36,315 bases of DNA, from NCBI RefSeq assembly GCF_025655475.1, contig NZ_JAHTIK010000001.1:1014630-1050944 (forward strand). The letters run 5' to 3'. The notes under the pieces are model-generated. The model saw nothing but the letters and a program-made list of their open reading frames with translations. It ran no database searches and had not been told where the DNA came from. Below, one piece after another: positions 7,297-15,566 of the stretch. This DNA comes from Kitasatospora sp. DSM 101779. Its GTDB lineage: Bacteria; Actinomycetota; Actinomycetes; Streptomycetales; Streptomycetaceae. The translations under genes were made by a program, and so were the position numbers. Each line of letters starts with the position of its first letter. The stretch's first letter is position 1.

Positions 7297-8154
7297 TCAG
7301 CCTTCGGCGAAGACGGTGTCCTCGGGTTGCGCGGTCATCCGGACGGCTGCGCCGTTGATGATCTGAACCAAGGGCGCGAGGCTCAGCTGCCTGGTCCTCG
7401 TCGACAGGACCTCGACGTGGTCCTCCTTGCCCGCCAGGTAGGCGGGGAAGCAGGTCAGGGACTGTTCGACCAGGTTGAAGTGGTCGACCAGCCGCCGGAA
7501 GAGCTTCGGGAGGATGACCACCTCGGTGAGCGAGGCCATCCCGGTGACCGGCGCTCCCCCCGGGGTCGTGGTGGCGTCGAGCGGCCACAGCCCCAGGCCG
7601 GCTTCGCGCGCCTGGCGGGTGACGATGGCCAGCTCCTGCCGGAGGTGGGGGAACAGCTTGTCGTAGAAGCCGGGGTAGACCAGGCCCGTTTTGAGCAAGT
7701 GGTGGTTGACGGTGGTCTGCAGCAGCGGGACGTCCACCTGCACCTCGGTACCGTCGGCGCCGGGAGGGGTGCCGGTGCCGAGCAGCGCGACGCAGCGCTT
7801 GAACGGGTCCCCGCCCTGGGTGAGGACCCACGCGGGGGTCTGTGGCGGGTTGGCCGAGACGACCTTCTGCCCGCTGCGCTGGACGTCGCTGAACCCCAGG
7901 AAGGTCAGGAGCTCCTGCGCGGCCCTGTCGCCGAACTCGGCGGGCTGGCGGATCCTCGGCCCCGTCCGGTCGTAGTGGGTCTCCAGGGCGTCGACGCCTT
8001 CGAGTCTGAGCCTGGCGACGCCGTCCTTGACCTCGACCGGGGCGTCCTTGAGCTTGTCGAAGGCCAGCGGGTTGGTGGGGACAAAACGGATGGTGTCGCC
8101 GTCCGGCTCGGAACCGATGATCCGGCACTCGCCGAGGACAAGCAGCATGGGCAT
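7297..8154 (-). CDS. Thermonuclease (SNase)-fold protein
   Basis: A 285-residue protein. The N-terminal two thirds match the staphylococcal-nuclease layout: PDGDTIRF (Asp18, Asp20), then RLEGVDALE (Arg50, Asp55, Glu58, with the same spacing as Arg35/Asp40/Glu43 of SNase), KRCVALLG (Arg120, matching Arg87), VNHHLLKTGLVYP and QAREAGLGLWPLD. The catalytic residues seem present, so nuclease activity is plausible. About 90 extra C-terminal residues have no recognised domain. The ATG at 8154 is chosen because AAGGGG lies just upstream and the fold starts at once. An in-frame ATG at 8232 would add 26 residues. No signal peptide is evident, so it is probably cytoplasmic. Confidence 0.75.
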   Translation of the reverse strand: MPMLLVLGECRIIGSEPDGDTIRFVPTNPLAFDKLKDAPVEVKDGVARLRLEGVDALETHYDRTGPRIRQPAEFGDRAAQELLTFLGFSDVQRSGQKVVSANPPQTPAWVLTQGGDPFKRCVALLGTGTPPGADGTEVQVDVPLLQTTVNHHLLKTGLVYPGFYDKLFPHLRQELAIVTRQAREAGLGLWPLDATTTPGGAPVTGMASLTEVVILPKLFRRLVDHFNLVEQSLTCFPAYLAGKEDHVEVLSTRTRQLSLAPLVQIINGAAVRMTAQPEDTVFAEG

Positions 8155-8246
8155 GACATCCCCTTGATGGAGGGCGGGCGCACCATGCGTGCTCTGTCGG
8201 CGTCCGCCGGTTCGCGCGGTGGAATTCACCATGAGTGTTCACCCCG

Positions 8247-8375
8247 TCACGCGGTGACGAAGGCGTCGCCACTGTACGTTCGCATCCGACCGACCTCAAT
8301 GACCGCCGCGCCGAGGGCGGGGGAGGCCGCGGCGAGCAGGACGGCGAAGGACTTCGGCCGGGAGAGACGGCACAT
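8247..8375 (-). CDS. Possible 42-residue small protein
   Basis: A short minus-strand frame (MCRLSRPKSFAVLLAAASPA...) starts at an ATG with AGGAG 7 bp upstream, just after the molybdoenzyme stop (8405). It has a basic N-terminus followed by a hydrophobic segment (about residues 10-28), like a small membrane or exported peptide. No homologue is recognised. It could be translated with the molybdoenzyme or could be chance; the good ribosome binding site is the main support. Confidence 0.4.
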   Translation of the reverse strand: MCRLSRPKSFAVLLAAASPALGAAVIEVGRMRTYSGDAFVTA

Positions 8376-8404
8376 GGGGTGCTCCTGAGGTGGGGTCGGT
8401 GGTG

Positions 8405-10171
8405 TCAGCCGACGGTGACGACGGTGCTGTGCCAGCCCGTCGCGCCGGACGGGAAGGGGGGCCTGCGGGTCTCCGGCTGCGTCCGGCCGAGCGCGTCGGT
8501 GGCGCGGACCTCGATGCGGTGCGTTCCGGGTGCGGTCGTGTGCCAGGTGTGCGACCACTGGCGCCACAGGTCCGGGCCGGCGTCAGCGGCGAGGGTGGTC
8601 TGCTGCCACGGCCCGCCGTCGACCCGGACCTCGACCGCGGCGAGGCCGCGGTGGGTGGCCCAGGCGGTGCCGGCCAGCAGGACGTCGCCGCGCGGCACGC
8701 GGGCGAACGGCGCCGGGACCTCGACCCTGGAGGCGGTCCGCACCTCCCCCGTGCGGTCCCAGCCGCGGCGCACCCAGTACGGGTCGAAGGCGGCGAAGCG
8801 GGTGACCTCCAGGTCGACCAGCCACTTGGTGGCCGAGGTGTAGCCGTAGAAGCCCGGCACGAGGGATCGGCACGGGAAGCCGTGCGCGACCGGCAGTGCC
8901 TCCCCGTTCATGCCCACCGCCAGCAGGGCCCGGCGGCCGTCGAGGACGGACTCCAGCGGCGTGCCGATCGTCATGCCGTCCCGGGAACGCCCGACCAACT
9001 GGTCCGCACCGGCGCGGACACCGGCCCGGCGCAGCAGTGCGGGCAGTGAGGCGCCCAGCCAGCGCGCGGTACCCGCGTAGGTGCCGCCGACTTCGTTGGA
9101 GACGCAGGTCAGCGTGTGGTCCAGCTCCTCCAGTGGTTGGCGCAGCAGTTCGTCGAAGGTGAGGACGGTGGGGTGGTCGACCAGGCCGTGAATGCGCAGG
9201 GACCAGTCGCGGGGGTCGATCCTCGGCAGGGTCAGTGCCGTGTCGACCCGGTAGAAGCCGGCGTTCGAGGTGACGAACGGGGTGAGCCCGGGGGCGTCCG
9301 GGTGGATGCCGCGGGGCAGCGGCCGGGCGGGGACGGCGGGGGCGGGCAGCCGGATCGCGTCGCGGGCGGCGGTGATGTCGCTGCGGCTGTCCGCGAGCCG
9401 GCGGCCGCCGACGGCGCCCAGTGCGGCGACGGCGGCCGTGGCCGCGGTGGTGACCAGGACGGTGCGGCGGCCGGGTCGGCCGGCAGGGTCTGATCCGGCA
9501 GGGTCTGCTGTGGAGTCGGGTGCGGCGTCGGGAGCGGGGTCGGGCGCGAGGTCGGGAGCGGGACCGGTCGCGGGGCCGGGAGCGGGACCGGTCGCGAGGC
9601 CGGGAGCGGGACCGGTCGCGAGGCCGGGAGCGGGACCGGTCGCGAGGCCGGGAGCGGGACCGGTCGCGGGGTGTGGCGCGGTTGCGGCCCGCAGCAGGCG
9701 GGCCAGCCACCACAGGGCGGCGGCACCGACGAGGCCGGCGGCGACGGAGGGGAGGGCGTCGCCGGGGCGGGCCGTCGGCCGGGAGGCGGCGGCCCACACG
9801 CCCAGGCCGCCGAAGAGTCCGATCAGGGCCGCACCGGCGGCCGGCCGCTGACGGCCCAGTAGCCCGGCCACGACGGCGAGCAGCGCCATCGTCGTGTAGA
9901 TCCCGGTCAGCAGCACGGCCTTGTCGTGGGTGCCGAAGGAGCGGACCGCGTACTCCTTCAGCCAGGTGGGCGTCAGGTCGATCGCCGCGGAGCCGACCGC
10001 GATCACCGGGGCACCACCCGGGCCGGTGTACGCCGCGGCGATCTCGCCCACGGCGACCGCGAGGCCGGCCGCGGCCAGTCCGGTCGCGCCGGCGGCAGCG
10101 GCTCGGGCGAGGGCACGCAGGCGGCGCCGGCTCCCGGTCGGGTTCTCATCTGGTGTGCTCACACCCGGCAT
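8405..10171 (-). CDS. Membrane-anchored molybdopterin oxidoreductase, sulfite-oxidase family
   Basis: A 588-residue protein. The N-terminal part has about four transmembrane helices (residues about 22-48, 84-106, 110-130 and 140-160). A Pro-Ala-Gly-Thr repeat linker follows (about 171-225), then another hydrophobic helix preceded by RR (about 235-258). The Moco domain of sulfite-oxidase/SorT/YedY type comes next, with Cys356 in LTCVSNEVGG as the expected Mo ligand, then GFPCRSLVPGFYG. The C-terminus has the Ig-like dimerisation-type domain (AGTAWATHRGLAAVEVRVDGG). The catalytic part is probably extracytoplasmic. The physiological substrate cannot be told from sequence; no heme gene is adjacent. 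The ATG at 10171 lacks a strong ribosome binding site; GTG at 10162 is an alternative. Confidence 0.88.
   Translation of the reverse strand: MPGVSTPDENPTGSRRRLRALARAAAAGATGLAAAGLAVAVGEIAAAYTGPGGAPVIAVGSAAIDLTPTWLKEYAVRSFGTHDKAVLLTGIYTTMALLAVVAGLLGRQRPAAGAALIGLFGGLGVWAAASRPTARPGDALPSVAAGLVGAAALWWLARLLRAATAPHPATGPAPGLATGPAPGLATGPAPGLATGPAPGPATGPAPDLAPDPAPDAAPDSTADPAGSDPAGRPGRRTVLVTTAATAAVAALGAVGGRRLADSRSDITAARDAIRLPAPAVPARPLPRGIHPDAPGLTPFVTSNAGFYRVDTALTLPRIDPRDWSLRIHGLVDHPTVLTFDELLRQPLEELDHTLTCVSNEVGGTYAGTARWLGASLPALLRRAGVRAGADQLVGRSRDGMTIGTPLESVLDGRRALLAVGMNGEALPVAHGFPCRSLVPGFYGYTSATKWLVDLEVTRFAAFDPYWVRRGWDRTGEVRTASRVEVPAPFARVPRGDVLLAGTAWATHRGLAAVEVRVDGGPWQQTTLAADAGPDLWRQWSHTWHTTAPGTHRIEVRATDALGRTQPETRRPPFPSGATGWHSTVVTVG
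9546..9665. repeat. 24-bp minisatellite, five copies, inside molybdoenzyme linker
   Basis: Five consecutive 24-bp units (9546-9569, 9570-9593, 9594-9617, 9618-9641, 9642-9665) differ by at most a base or two. Because 24 is a multiple of three, copy-number change keeps the frame and only lengthens or shortens the 8-residue Gly-Pro-Ala-Pro-Gly-Leu-Ala-Thr repeats between membrane domain and Moco domain. Confidence 0.95.
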
Positions 10172-10256
10172 TCGGAGGTGCGGTCGGCGCCGGATGGGCG
10201 AGGATTCGCGGCCCCGCCCGGCCGGGCAGCCGCCGGGGCGACGCCCTGCCGTGCCG

Positions 10257-10277
10257 ACGGGCCGTCAGACGGCCCGT
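10257..10277 (-). terminator. Short hairpin in the 10172-10697 intergenic region
   Basis: ACGGGCCGT (10257-10265) and ACGGCCCGT (10269-10277) form a 9-bp stem with a 3-nt loop. It lies downstream of the carbonic anhydrase and upstream of the molybdoenzyme, so it may end the carbonic anhydrase transcript. The remaining 500 bp show only overlapping chance frames; no gene was recognised. Confidence 0.4.
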
Positions 10278-10697
10278 GGTGCCCGTGCGCGAGGGTGCGT
10301 ACGCCGGTCCGATCGGGGGACTTCCCCTCGTCGACCGCGGTCCTCACCGCACGCGGCGGCGCACCGGAGGCGCCCGGCTGTGCCGGAAGGCAGTGGCCGG
10401 GCGGTCACCGGGCGGGGCCGCCTGCCGGCCTTGTACCGACGGGCCGGCCGAGTCGGGATCGCGGCCGGCCCGCGGTCAAGGAGCGGCCGGACCGAGGCTG
10501 TCGGCGCAGAGGCGGTCGGCGGAGGCGGTCGGCCGTGGGAAGCAGCCACGCAGGTGCTTCGCCGGCACCGCCGACCCCTGGCCCGCGGCTGCCGGTCGGA
10601 CCGGGCAGCCGGCCGGCGGGCGATCCTGTCCGCCGGGTCCCCGGACGAGCCGCCGCACGAGCACCACAGCCCCGTGCCCGGTCCGCGGCAGCTGCTC

Positions 10698-11333
10698 CTA
10701 CGCCGCGGCCGCGGAGGTGTCCAGGCCGCGGGCGGTGACGAGACGGGCGGTGCCGTCGGCGAGCCGGTAGGACAGGCCGACCACGGCTGCGGTACCCGCC
10801 TCAACGGCATCGGCGAGGGTACGGGAGCGTTCCACGAGCAGGTCGACGGTGTGCCGTATGTGGGTGTCGATGAAGTCGGCGTCCTCGGTGTGGCCGGCGG
10901 CCCGGGCGGCCAGGACGCTCGGTGTGACGCGTTCGATCACGTCGCGGACGTAGCCGGTGGCCGTGGTGCCGTCCTGGACGGCGGCCCGGGTCGCCGCAAC
11001 GGCACCGCAGGAGTCGTGCCCGAGGACCACGACCAGCGAGCTGCCCAGAACACTGACGCCGTACTCGATGCTGCCGAGCACCTCCGACCCCATCACATGG
11101 CCCGCGGTACGGACCACGAACAGGTCTCCCAGGCCGCGGTCGAAGATGATCTCTGCCGCGAGGCGGGAGTCGGAGCAGCCGAACAGCACCGCGAACGGGC
11201 TCTGGGCGGGTGCCGTGGCGGCACGGCGGGCGGCGTCCTGGTTCGGGTGTTCCGGGGTGCCGGCGGTGAAGCGCCGGTTGCCGGCCAGCAGCATCTCCAG
11301 GGCGGTGTGGGCTGTCTTTCGATCACCGGTCAT
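10698..11333 (-). CDS. Beta-class carbonic anhydrase
   Basis: A 211-residue protein with the full beta-carbonic-anhydrase zinc site: FGCSDSR (Cys53, with the Asp55/Arg57 dyad) and LGHDSCGAV (His106, Cys109). FVVRTAGHV and the GSIEYGVSVLG helix, which are standard for the family, are also present. It interconverts CO2 and bicarbonate in the cytoplasm. The length is normal and the start codon follows a plausible purine-rich region. The gene appears monocistronic; neighbours on both sides are separated by long intergenic stretches. Confidence 0.95.
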   Translation of the reverse strand: MTGDRKTAHTALEMLLAGNRRFTAGTPEHPNQDAARRAATAPAQSPFAVLFGCSDSRLAAEIIFDRGLGDLFVVRTAGHVMGSEVLGSIEYGVSVLGSSLVVVLGHDSCGAVAATRAAVQDGTTATGYVRDVIERVTPSVLAARAAGHTEDADFIDTHIRHTVDLLVERSRTLADAVEAGTAAVVGLSYRLADGTARLVTARGLDTSAAAA

Positions 11334-12036
11334 GACAGCAGACTACGGTCCGCAGCGTCGGCCCGGTGCCACCGGGGCAGGGAGTGACCGGCGGGAAGGA
11401 GGTCCTGCGGTCGAGTCCTCGGTCGCCTTCGACGTCGGCGCGGATCGAACGGGCCTGCCTGGCGGCCGTGCACTCGCTGACAGGGATCGGTGCGGTCCCG
11501 GCCATGGGAACCGTCCGGCCCGAGCCCGCTCGATCCCGGTCCGCCACCTGGCTCGGTCGGGCGGACCCGCTCGCGCCGGAGGCCGTGTTCCTCGGCGATG
11601 AGGAGAAGTGAGGGTCCACCGGCTGCGGACGGTCCGGTCCTCCAGCAGCGCTCCGTGTGAGTGGTCGGGGGCATGGCGGACAGCCGGGTCCTTCGCCGGT
11701 GAGGCGGCGAAGCATGACGCCGATCACCGGCCGGCGGATGACGGTCTCCGAGTGAGCGGAGCCGGTCCCGTAGTCCCGCGCCGGACGCCGGTGGGCGGCC
11801 GGCCACGACAGCGTCCACTCCACCGCCCTCCGCCTCGGTCGGCCCTGAAAGCCACGCTGATCCGGTTCCATGCGTACGGTCTCCGGTTCGCACCCCGAGG
11901 GTCCGAGCGGTCCGGTCGGCCGGACCGCTGTCGGCATCCTCACCGGCGGCGCCTGCACCGGCTGGACCCCCGCGCCCGCCATCCTTGACACGACCGGGTG
12001 CCCACGCGCCCGCCCCCACGGTGAAGGAGCCGGGTG
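11334..12036. other. About 700 bp without a recognisable gene
   Basis: Overlapping frames on both strands have no family motifs, no convincing ribosome binding sites and no consistent coding pattern. The longest ones are antisense or shadow-type. It may hold unrecognisable decayed sequence, as several neighbours are pseudogenes, but nothing specific can be supported. Confidence 0.5.
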
Positions 12037-12363
12037 ATGACCGAGGTGTTCTTCCACGCCGGCGGCGTCTACCGGCACGACCGCGACGACACGCCCAGCA
12101 GCGAGTGCGTGTTCGTCGTCGTACACGTCGGACGGGCACCGGAAGGCTTCGCCCACCCGGGCGAGACCGGCGACGTCGCGTTCGGGTGGCGCCGCGGCAC
12201 CACACCGGACGGGCGGCCCATGCCCCTCGGCTCCTACGCCACATCAGACTTCACCGGCTGGCACGAGATCGACGACACCGAACTCGCCACGGTCCTCGGC
12301 GACACACCACTCCCCCACCACCCCGCACCGCCCTCCCGACCCCGCCGGCCACGAAACGACTGA
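12037..12363 (+). CDS. Hypothetical protein, 108 residues
   Basis: It starts at ATG with GAAGGAG 7 bp upstream (a GTG directly before it is an alternative), a strong initiation signal. The product begins MTEVFFHAGGVYRHDRDD and contains two short beta-rich segments (CVFVVVHVGRAPEGFAHPG; DVAFGWRRG), then a proline-rich basic tail. No family is recognised and there is no signal peptide or membrane helix. It stands alone between the carbonic anhydrase and the decayed CadD gene. Confidence 0.6.
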   Translation: MTEVFFHAGGVYRHDRDDTPSSECVFVVVHVGRAPEGFAHPGETGDVAFGWRRGTTPDGRPMPLGSYATSDFTGWHEIDDTELATVLGDTPLPHHPAPPSRPRRPRND

Positions 12364-12469
12364 CTCGTGGTCGGCGGAACCTCGACTACGGAACGGCCGG
12401 CGATCGCCCGCACCCCGAACGTCGGACATGCCGACAGCCGCGGCACACCCGTCTCTCCCCCACTGGTGG

Positions 12470-12998
12470 CTACAGGCCGAAGGCCCCGCCCTCGACGAAG
12501 ATGATCAGACCGATGGCGATCAGCACGACGGACAGCAGGACGTGCCCCGAACGGCCGAGGGCCTGGGCGACGACGGGGGCGGGTGGCGAATAACCGGCCG
12601 GCGAAGCACCGGCCGGCGAAGCACCAGACCCGACCAGGACAAGAGAAGACCGCCGCGTACGCGCTCATCCCGCCGATGCCGGCAGCGGCGAACACGGGGA
12701 CGTAGACGCCGATGTTGGCGCCGCCGTTGGCGAAGGTGACCACCGTGACCTCCAGCGCGCCCGGGCCGCCGTCCCGGGGCTCAACCCGTCCTTCGTCGCT
12801 CTCGCCCCGGTGCCGCCACGCCTGCCAGGCCGCTCTGATACCCGGTCCGAGCGGACGCAGGCCGAGGTACGGGATCGAGGACTCGGGCAGGAACGTGGCG
12901 CCGAAGGCTGCCGCGGCGGCGACCGCGAGGATCGCCGTGAAGCCGAGGTACCGGCCGTGCGTCGTCGGCGCACCGGTATCTCCGTCGCCCGCCCCCAA
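12470..12998 (-). pseudogene. Decayed CadD-family cadmium/cation transporter
   Basis: On the minus strand the product has GRYLGFTAILAV, FGATFLPESSIPYLGL, then WQAWRHRG, VTFANGGANIGVYVPVF and VWCFAGR. These are the conserved membrane segments of CadD-type cadmium-resistance transporters. Damage is visible at four places. The N-terminal first helix is missing or in another frame upstream of 12998. A local frame swap reads SCPGR where intact family members would have LVLVG. A 15-bp tandem duplication gives CFAGRCFAGR. An extra C in the C-run of the ATRP codons throws the last helices into another frame, which still encodes VVAQALG and LIAIGLIIFVEGGAFGL, ending at TAG (12470-12472). It is not expected to make a working transporter. 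Confidence 0.8.
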
Positions 12999-13237
12999 AC
13001 CCGACCGGCGGACAGCCGGTTGCCCCCGGACACCGTCCGCACGTGCTCAGCCTCATGCGAATCCCCCTTGCACATGCCAGGCATGAGCATCATCCTTTGC
13101 CGAATTCGCCAGGCCGGAATGGACCGGGCCCATGACGCTCCGGAATTCTCCCGGGGCCGATTCTGCGCACCTCAGAGAACAGCTGGACAGGGTGATGGAG
13201 AACGCCGCACTCCGTTCTCGATCCACGAGGTCGCGCC

Positions 13238-13457
13238 ATGAGTCCGAGTATTCGCAACCAGCTCTCCGGCATTGTCACCGCCGTGACCACCTCCGTGACC
13301 ACCGGCGAGACCGTGGCGACGGTGAGGGCCCGCCCGACGGCGGTGAACTGACCGCAGCCGTGACCCTGGAGGCCGCCGACGATCTCGGCCTGGCTGCGGG
13401 GTCTGCGGTCACCGCGCTGGTCGAGTCCACCGAGACGGCACTGGCCACCGCCTCACC
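13238..13457 (+). pseudogene. Frameshifted TOBE-domain molybdate-binding protein (molbindin-like)
   Basis: The frame starts at ATG 13238 with SPSIRNQLSGIVTAVTT, the signature start of Mop/TOBE domains that bind molybdate or tungstate. A 12-bp near-duplication adds TSVT (GTGACCACC repeated at about 13282-13302). After TVRARP the frame runs into a TGA. A one-base shift continues with DGGELTAAVTLEAADDLGL, then GSAVTALVESTETALATA, the normal rest of a TOBE domain. A single-base deletion near 13340 explains the break. The second TOBE copy seen in di-domain relatives is absent. It may have served the molybdoenzyme encoded about 3 kb away (inference). Confidence 0.75.
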
Positions 13458-13653
13458 CGGACGGCACCGAATTTCGGAAGGCGGGCCCGGATCGATTGCG
13501 GCTCCGGGCCGCCGCCGCATCTCACCGGCAGCGCATTCGCATCGGTGCAAGGGAGAAGGAGTGACGAGGCCGATTCGGGTCAGCCACGAATTCGGGCGTT
13601 GGCTCCTCCGCGGCGGCCGCCACGACGATCAGCCGGAGGGTTGTGCGTGCCCC

Positions 13654-15204
13654 CTACGCGCCGAGCGAGCGTTGCTGCCAGCGGAACGCGGGGCTGTTGT
13701 AGTAGTTCGGACTCTGCGTCAGTCGATCGCCCGGGCCCGGGTGCTCGGCCTCGGGCCAGTGTTCGAGGCCGAGGACGAGGCTGCTTGCCGCGTTGATCAC
13801 CAGATCGCCGCAGAACTTCCAGACCATGTCGTTGCGTTCGCTCGCGCATGCCTGCTGGACGAGCGGCTCCCCGTCGGTGGTGCTGCCGCCGGTTGCCAGG
13901 CAGCGACCGGTGCCGACGTTCTTGATCTGTGACCCCGTACCGGTGGGGATCAGGATCCAGGCCTGGCCGGCCGTCCGGTTGCAGGGGCGCTGCGTGAGGG
14001 CGCCGCCGGGGTCGGCCTGGGCGCACAGACCGGTCATCCGGTTGACGAAGGCGCGGGAGCCGGGCGGCGGTGCGGAGGCCGACGGTGCGGCCGTCCGGGT
14101 GGGCGTGCCGGTGGCCGTGGCGGGTTCGGGCCGGAAGGACTCGGCGATCCCCACGGCTGCGACCGGCGCCATCGGCGGCGTCGGCTCCGGGATCGCGGGC
14201 GCGGCACCGGGAGCCGCAGGAGTGGTGCGGACGGGCGCGCCGCCGGACCCGGGCATCAGGACGGCAACGGTCGCTGCGGCACCGGCGACCGCGGTGGCGG
14301 CCAGCGTCCACTTGGCTGCGGCGGACCGGGACACCGCCGTGAGCTTGGCGGCGGCCAGGTGGAGCCCGTGCGTGGTGACGGACGACCAGAGGCCGGTGGG
14401 GTGCCACAGGAGGATGCCGGCGGGCAGGATCGCGCCGAGTCGGCCGTTGATGTCGCGCAGGTCGCGTTCGGCGCGTGCGCAGTCGGCGCAGGACCGCAGG
14501 TGGCGCTCGAGGTGGCGGGTGCTGCGCTTGTCGGGCCGGCGTATGGAGGCGGCGAGCACGGCGCCGTAGTGGCGGCATTCGTCGCTGGCGGCGTGGTTGA
14601 GGTGGGCCCGCAGGTAGGCCTCGCGCAGGCCTTCGCATGCGCGGGCGACGAGGGAGCCGATGCCGCTGACGGTGAGGCCCAGGCGATTGGCGGTGGCTGC
14701 GGCGGGTTCGTGTTCGACCACGGCGTGCCAGAGCACGGCCTGCCAGCGTTCGGGAAGCGACCGGTAGGCCTGCAGGACGAGCGAGCGTTCCTCGGCGGCG
14801 AGGACCGCGCCGTCGGTGTCCTGGCCGCAGGGCAGGGATTCGGCCCAGGCCTCGAAGTCGTCGGACAGCAGGGTGCGGGCGCGGTCCCGGGCCCATTCGA
14901 TGGCGACGTGGCGCACGCAGGTCAGCAGGTAGGGGCGCCAGGCGTGTTGGGGGCCGCCGCCGGTGGTGACGGCGCGGCAGGTGCGGGCGAAGGCTTCGGC
15001 GGCCAGGTCGTGCGCGGTCGCCGTGTCGCGGCAGCAGGTACGGGCGTAGGCGAGTACGGCGGCGTGGTGGCGGGCGAAGACCTCGCTCATCACGTCCTGG
15101 GCGGCCGACCCGGTGTGCGGATCGCCGCCTCGGAGCAGTGCGGCCAGTTCCGCGTCGCTGAGGTGGCCGAGAGTCGTCTGACGGGCCGTCGCGGATACGC
15201 TCAA
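13654..15204 (-). CDS. Membrane-tethered ECF sigma factor with zinc anti-sigma motif and extracellular ricin-like domain
   Basis: A 516-residue fusion that starts at TTG with AGGAG 8 bp upstream. Sigma2 lies at about residues 40-115 and sigma4 at about 135-205, with an intact helix-turn-helix (ATANRLGLTVSGIGSLVARA). A zinc anti-sigma (ZAS/zf-HC2-like) motif follows: Cys210, then H235-x3-C239-x2-C242. One transmembrane helix (about 299-317) leads to an Ala/Pro/Thr linker and a ricin-B-like beta-trefoil (FVNRMTGLCAQA; QIKNVGTGRCLAT). The C-terminal QSPNYYN motif matches the divergent paralogue. Membrane-anchored ECFs with fused anti-sigma modules are known in Actinobacteria. The lectin domain probably senses an extracellular glycan and the sigma module is released or unmasked (inference). 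Confidence 0.88.
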   Translation of the reverse strand: MSVSATARQTTLGHLSDAELAALLRGGDPHTGSAAQDVMSEVFARHHAAVLAYARTCCRDTATAHDLAAEAFARTCRAVTTGGGPQHAWRPYLLTCVRHVAIEWARDRARTLLSDDFEAWAESLPCGQDTDGAVLAAEERSLVLQAYRSLPERWQAVLWHAVVEHEPAAATANRLGLTVSGIGSLVARACEGLREAYLRAHLNHAASDECRHYGAVLAASIRRPDKRSTRHLERHLRSCADCARAERDLRDINGRLGAILPAGILLWHPTGLWSSVTTHGLHLAAAKLTAVSRSAAAKWTLAATAVAGAAATVAVLMPGSGGAPVRTTPAAPGAAPAIPEPTPPMAPVAAVGIAESFRPEPATATGTPTRTAAPSASAPPPGSRAFVNRMTGLCAQADPGGALTQRPCNRTAGQAWILIPTGTGSQIKNVGTGRCLATGGSTTDGEPLVQQACASERNDMVWKFCGDLVINAASSLVLGLEHWPEAEHPGPGDRLTQSPNYYNSPAFRWQQRSLGA

Positions 15205-15566
15205 CCCTCTTGCTCCTGTTCGCTCGACGACGGCGGCCGGGCGGCGGACGGGCGGGCTCGTTCGGGCCCCGGGAATCGACTGCCTCCGGCCGGGTTGCGG
15301 GCCAGTGTGTCATGCCCCCGAGCAGGTGGGAGCCGTTAGCCGGGCGGCACGGGTCGGGCCGGGAGCCGCTCCGCGGAGTCGCCGGCGCGTCGGAGCTCGC
15401 CCGTGTCGCCGGGCGTTCACGCGCCCCCCGCCCGGTCGTTCGCGCTCGTCCGGCGGCGCACCGCGGCACCCGACACGTCTCGCGTAAAGACTTGGCAAAG
15501 GCGCAGGACGTTCGGCGGGCGAGGCGGTCTTTCCCTGCAGGAACCGCACGAGGGCAAGGAACGCCA
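15205..15566. promoter_or_regulatory. Divergent promoter region between the two sigma-lectin genes
   Basis: This 362-bp region separates the two divergent start codons, both TTG. No -35/-10 pair is convincing on reading; the less GC-rich patch CGCGTAAAGACTTGGCAAAG (15480-15499) is the best area to look for a start site of the rightward gene. An autoregulatory ECF promoter would be expected here. Confidence 0.35.

Noticed and set aside
9546..9665. Tandem repeats considered as a CRISPR-like array
   Set aside because: There are no spacers; the units are contiguous and in frame within a gene, so it is a minisatellite.
11323..12244. Overlapping frames on both strands in the 11.3-12.0 kb gap
   Set aside because: No family motif, weak starts and shadow-like composition; listed only as gene-free.
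13132..13932. 266-codon plus-strand frame
   Set aside because: It includes the second half of the broken TOBE gene and then runs antisense into the sigma factor gene; only the TOBE part is supported.
15210..15566. 119-codon N-terminal extension of the rightward sigma-like gene
   Set aside because: No homology to the paralogue, and it crosses the shared promoter region. TTG at 15567 has a good ribosome binding site and matches the paralogue's start.
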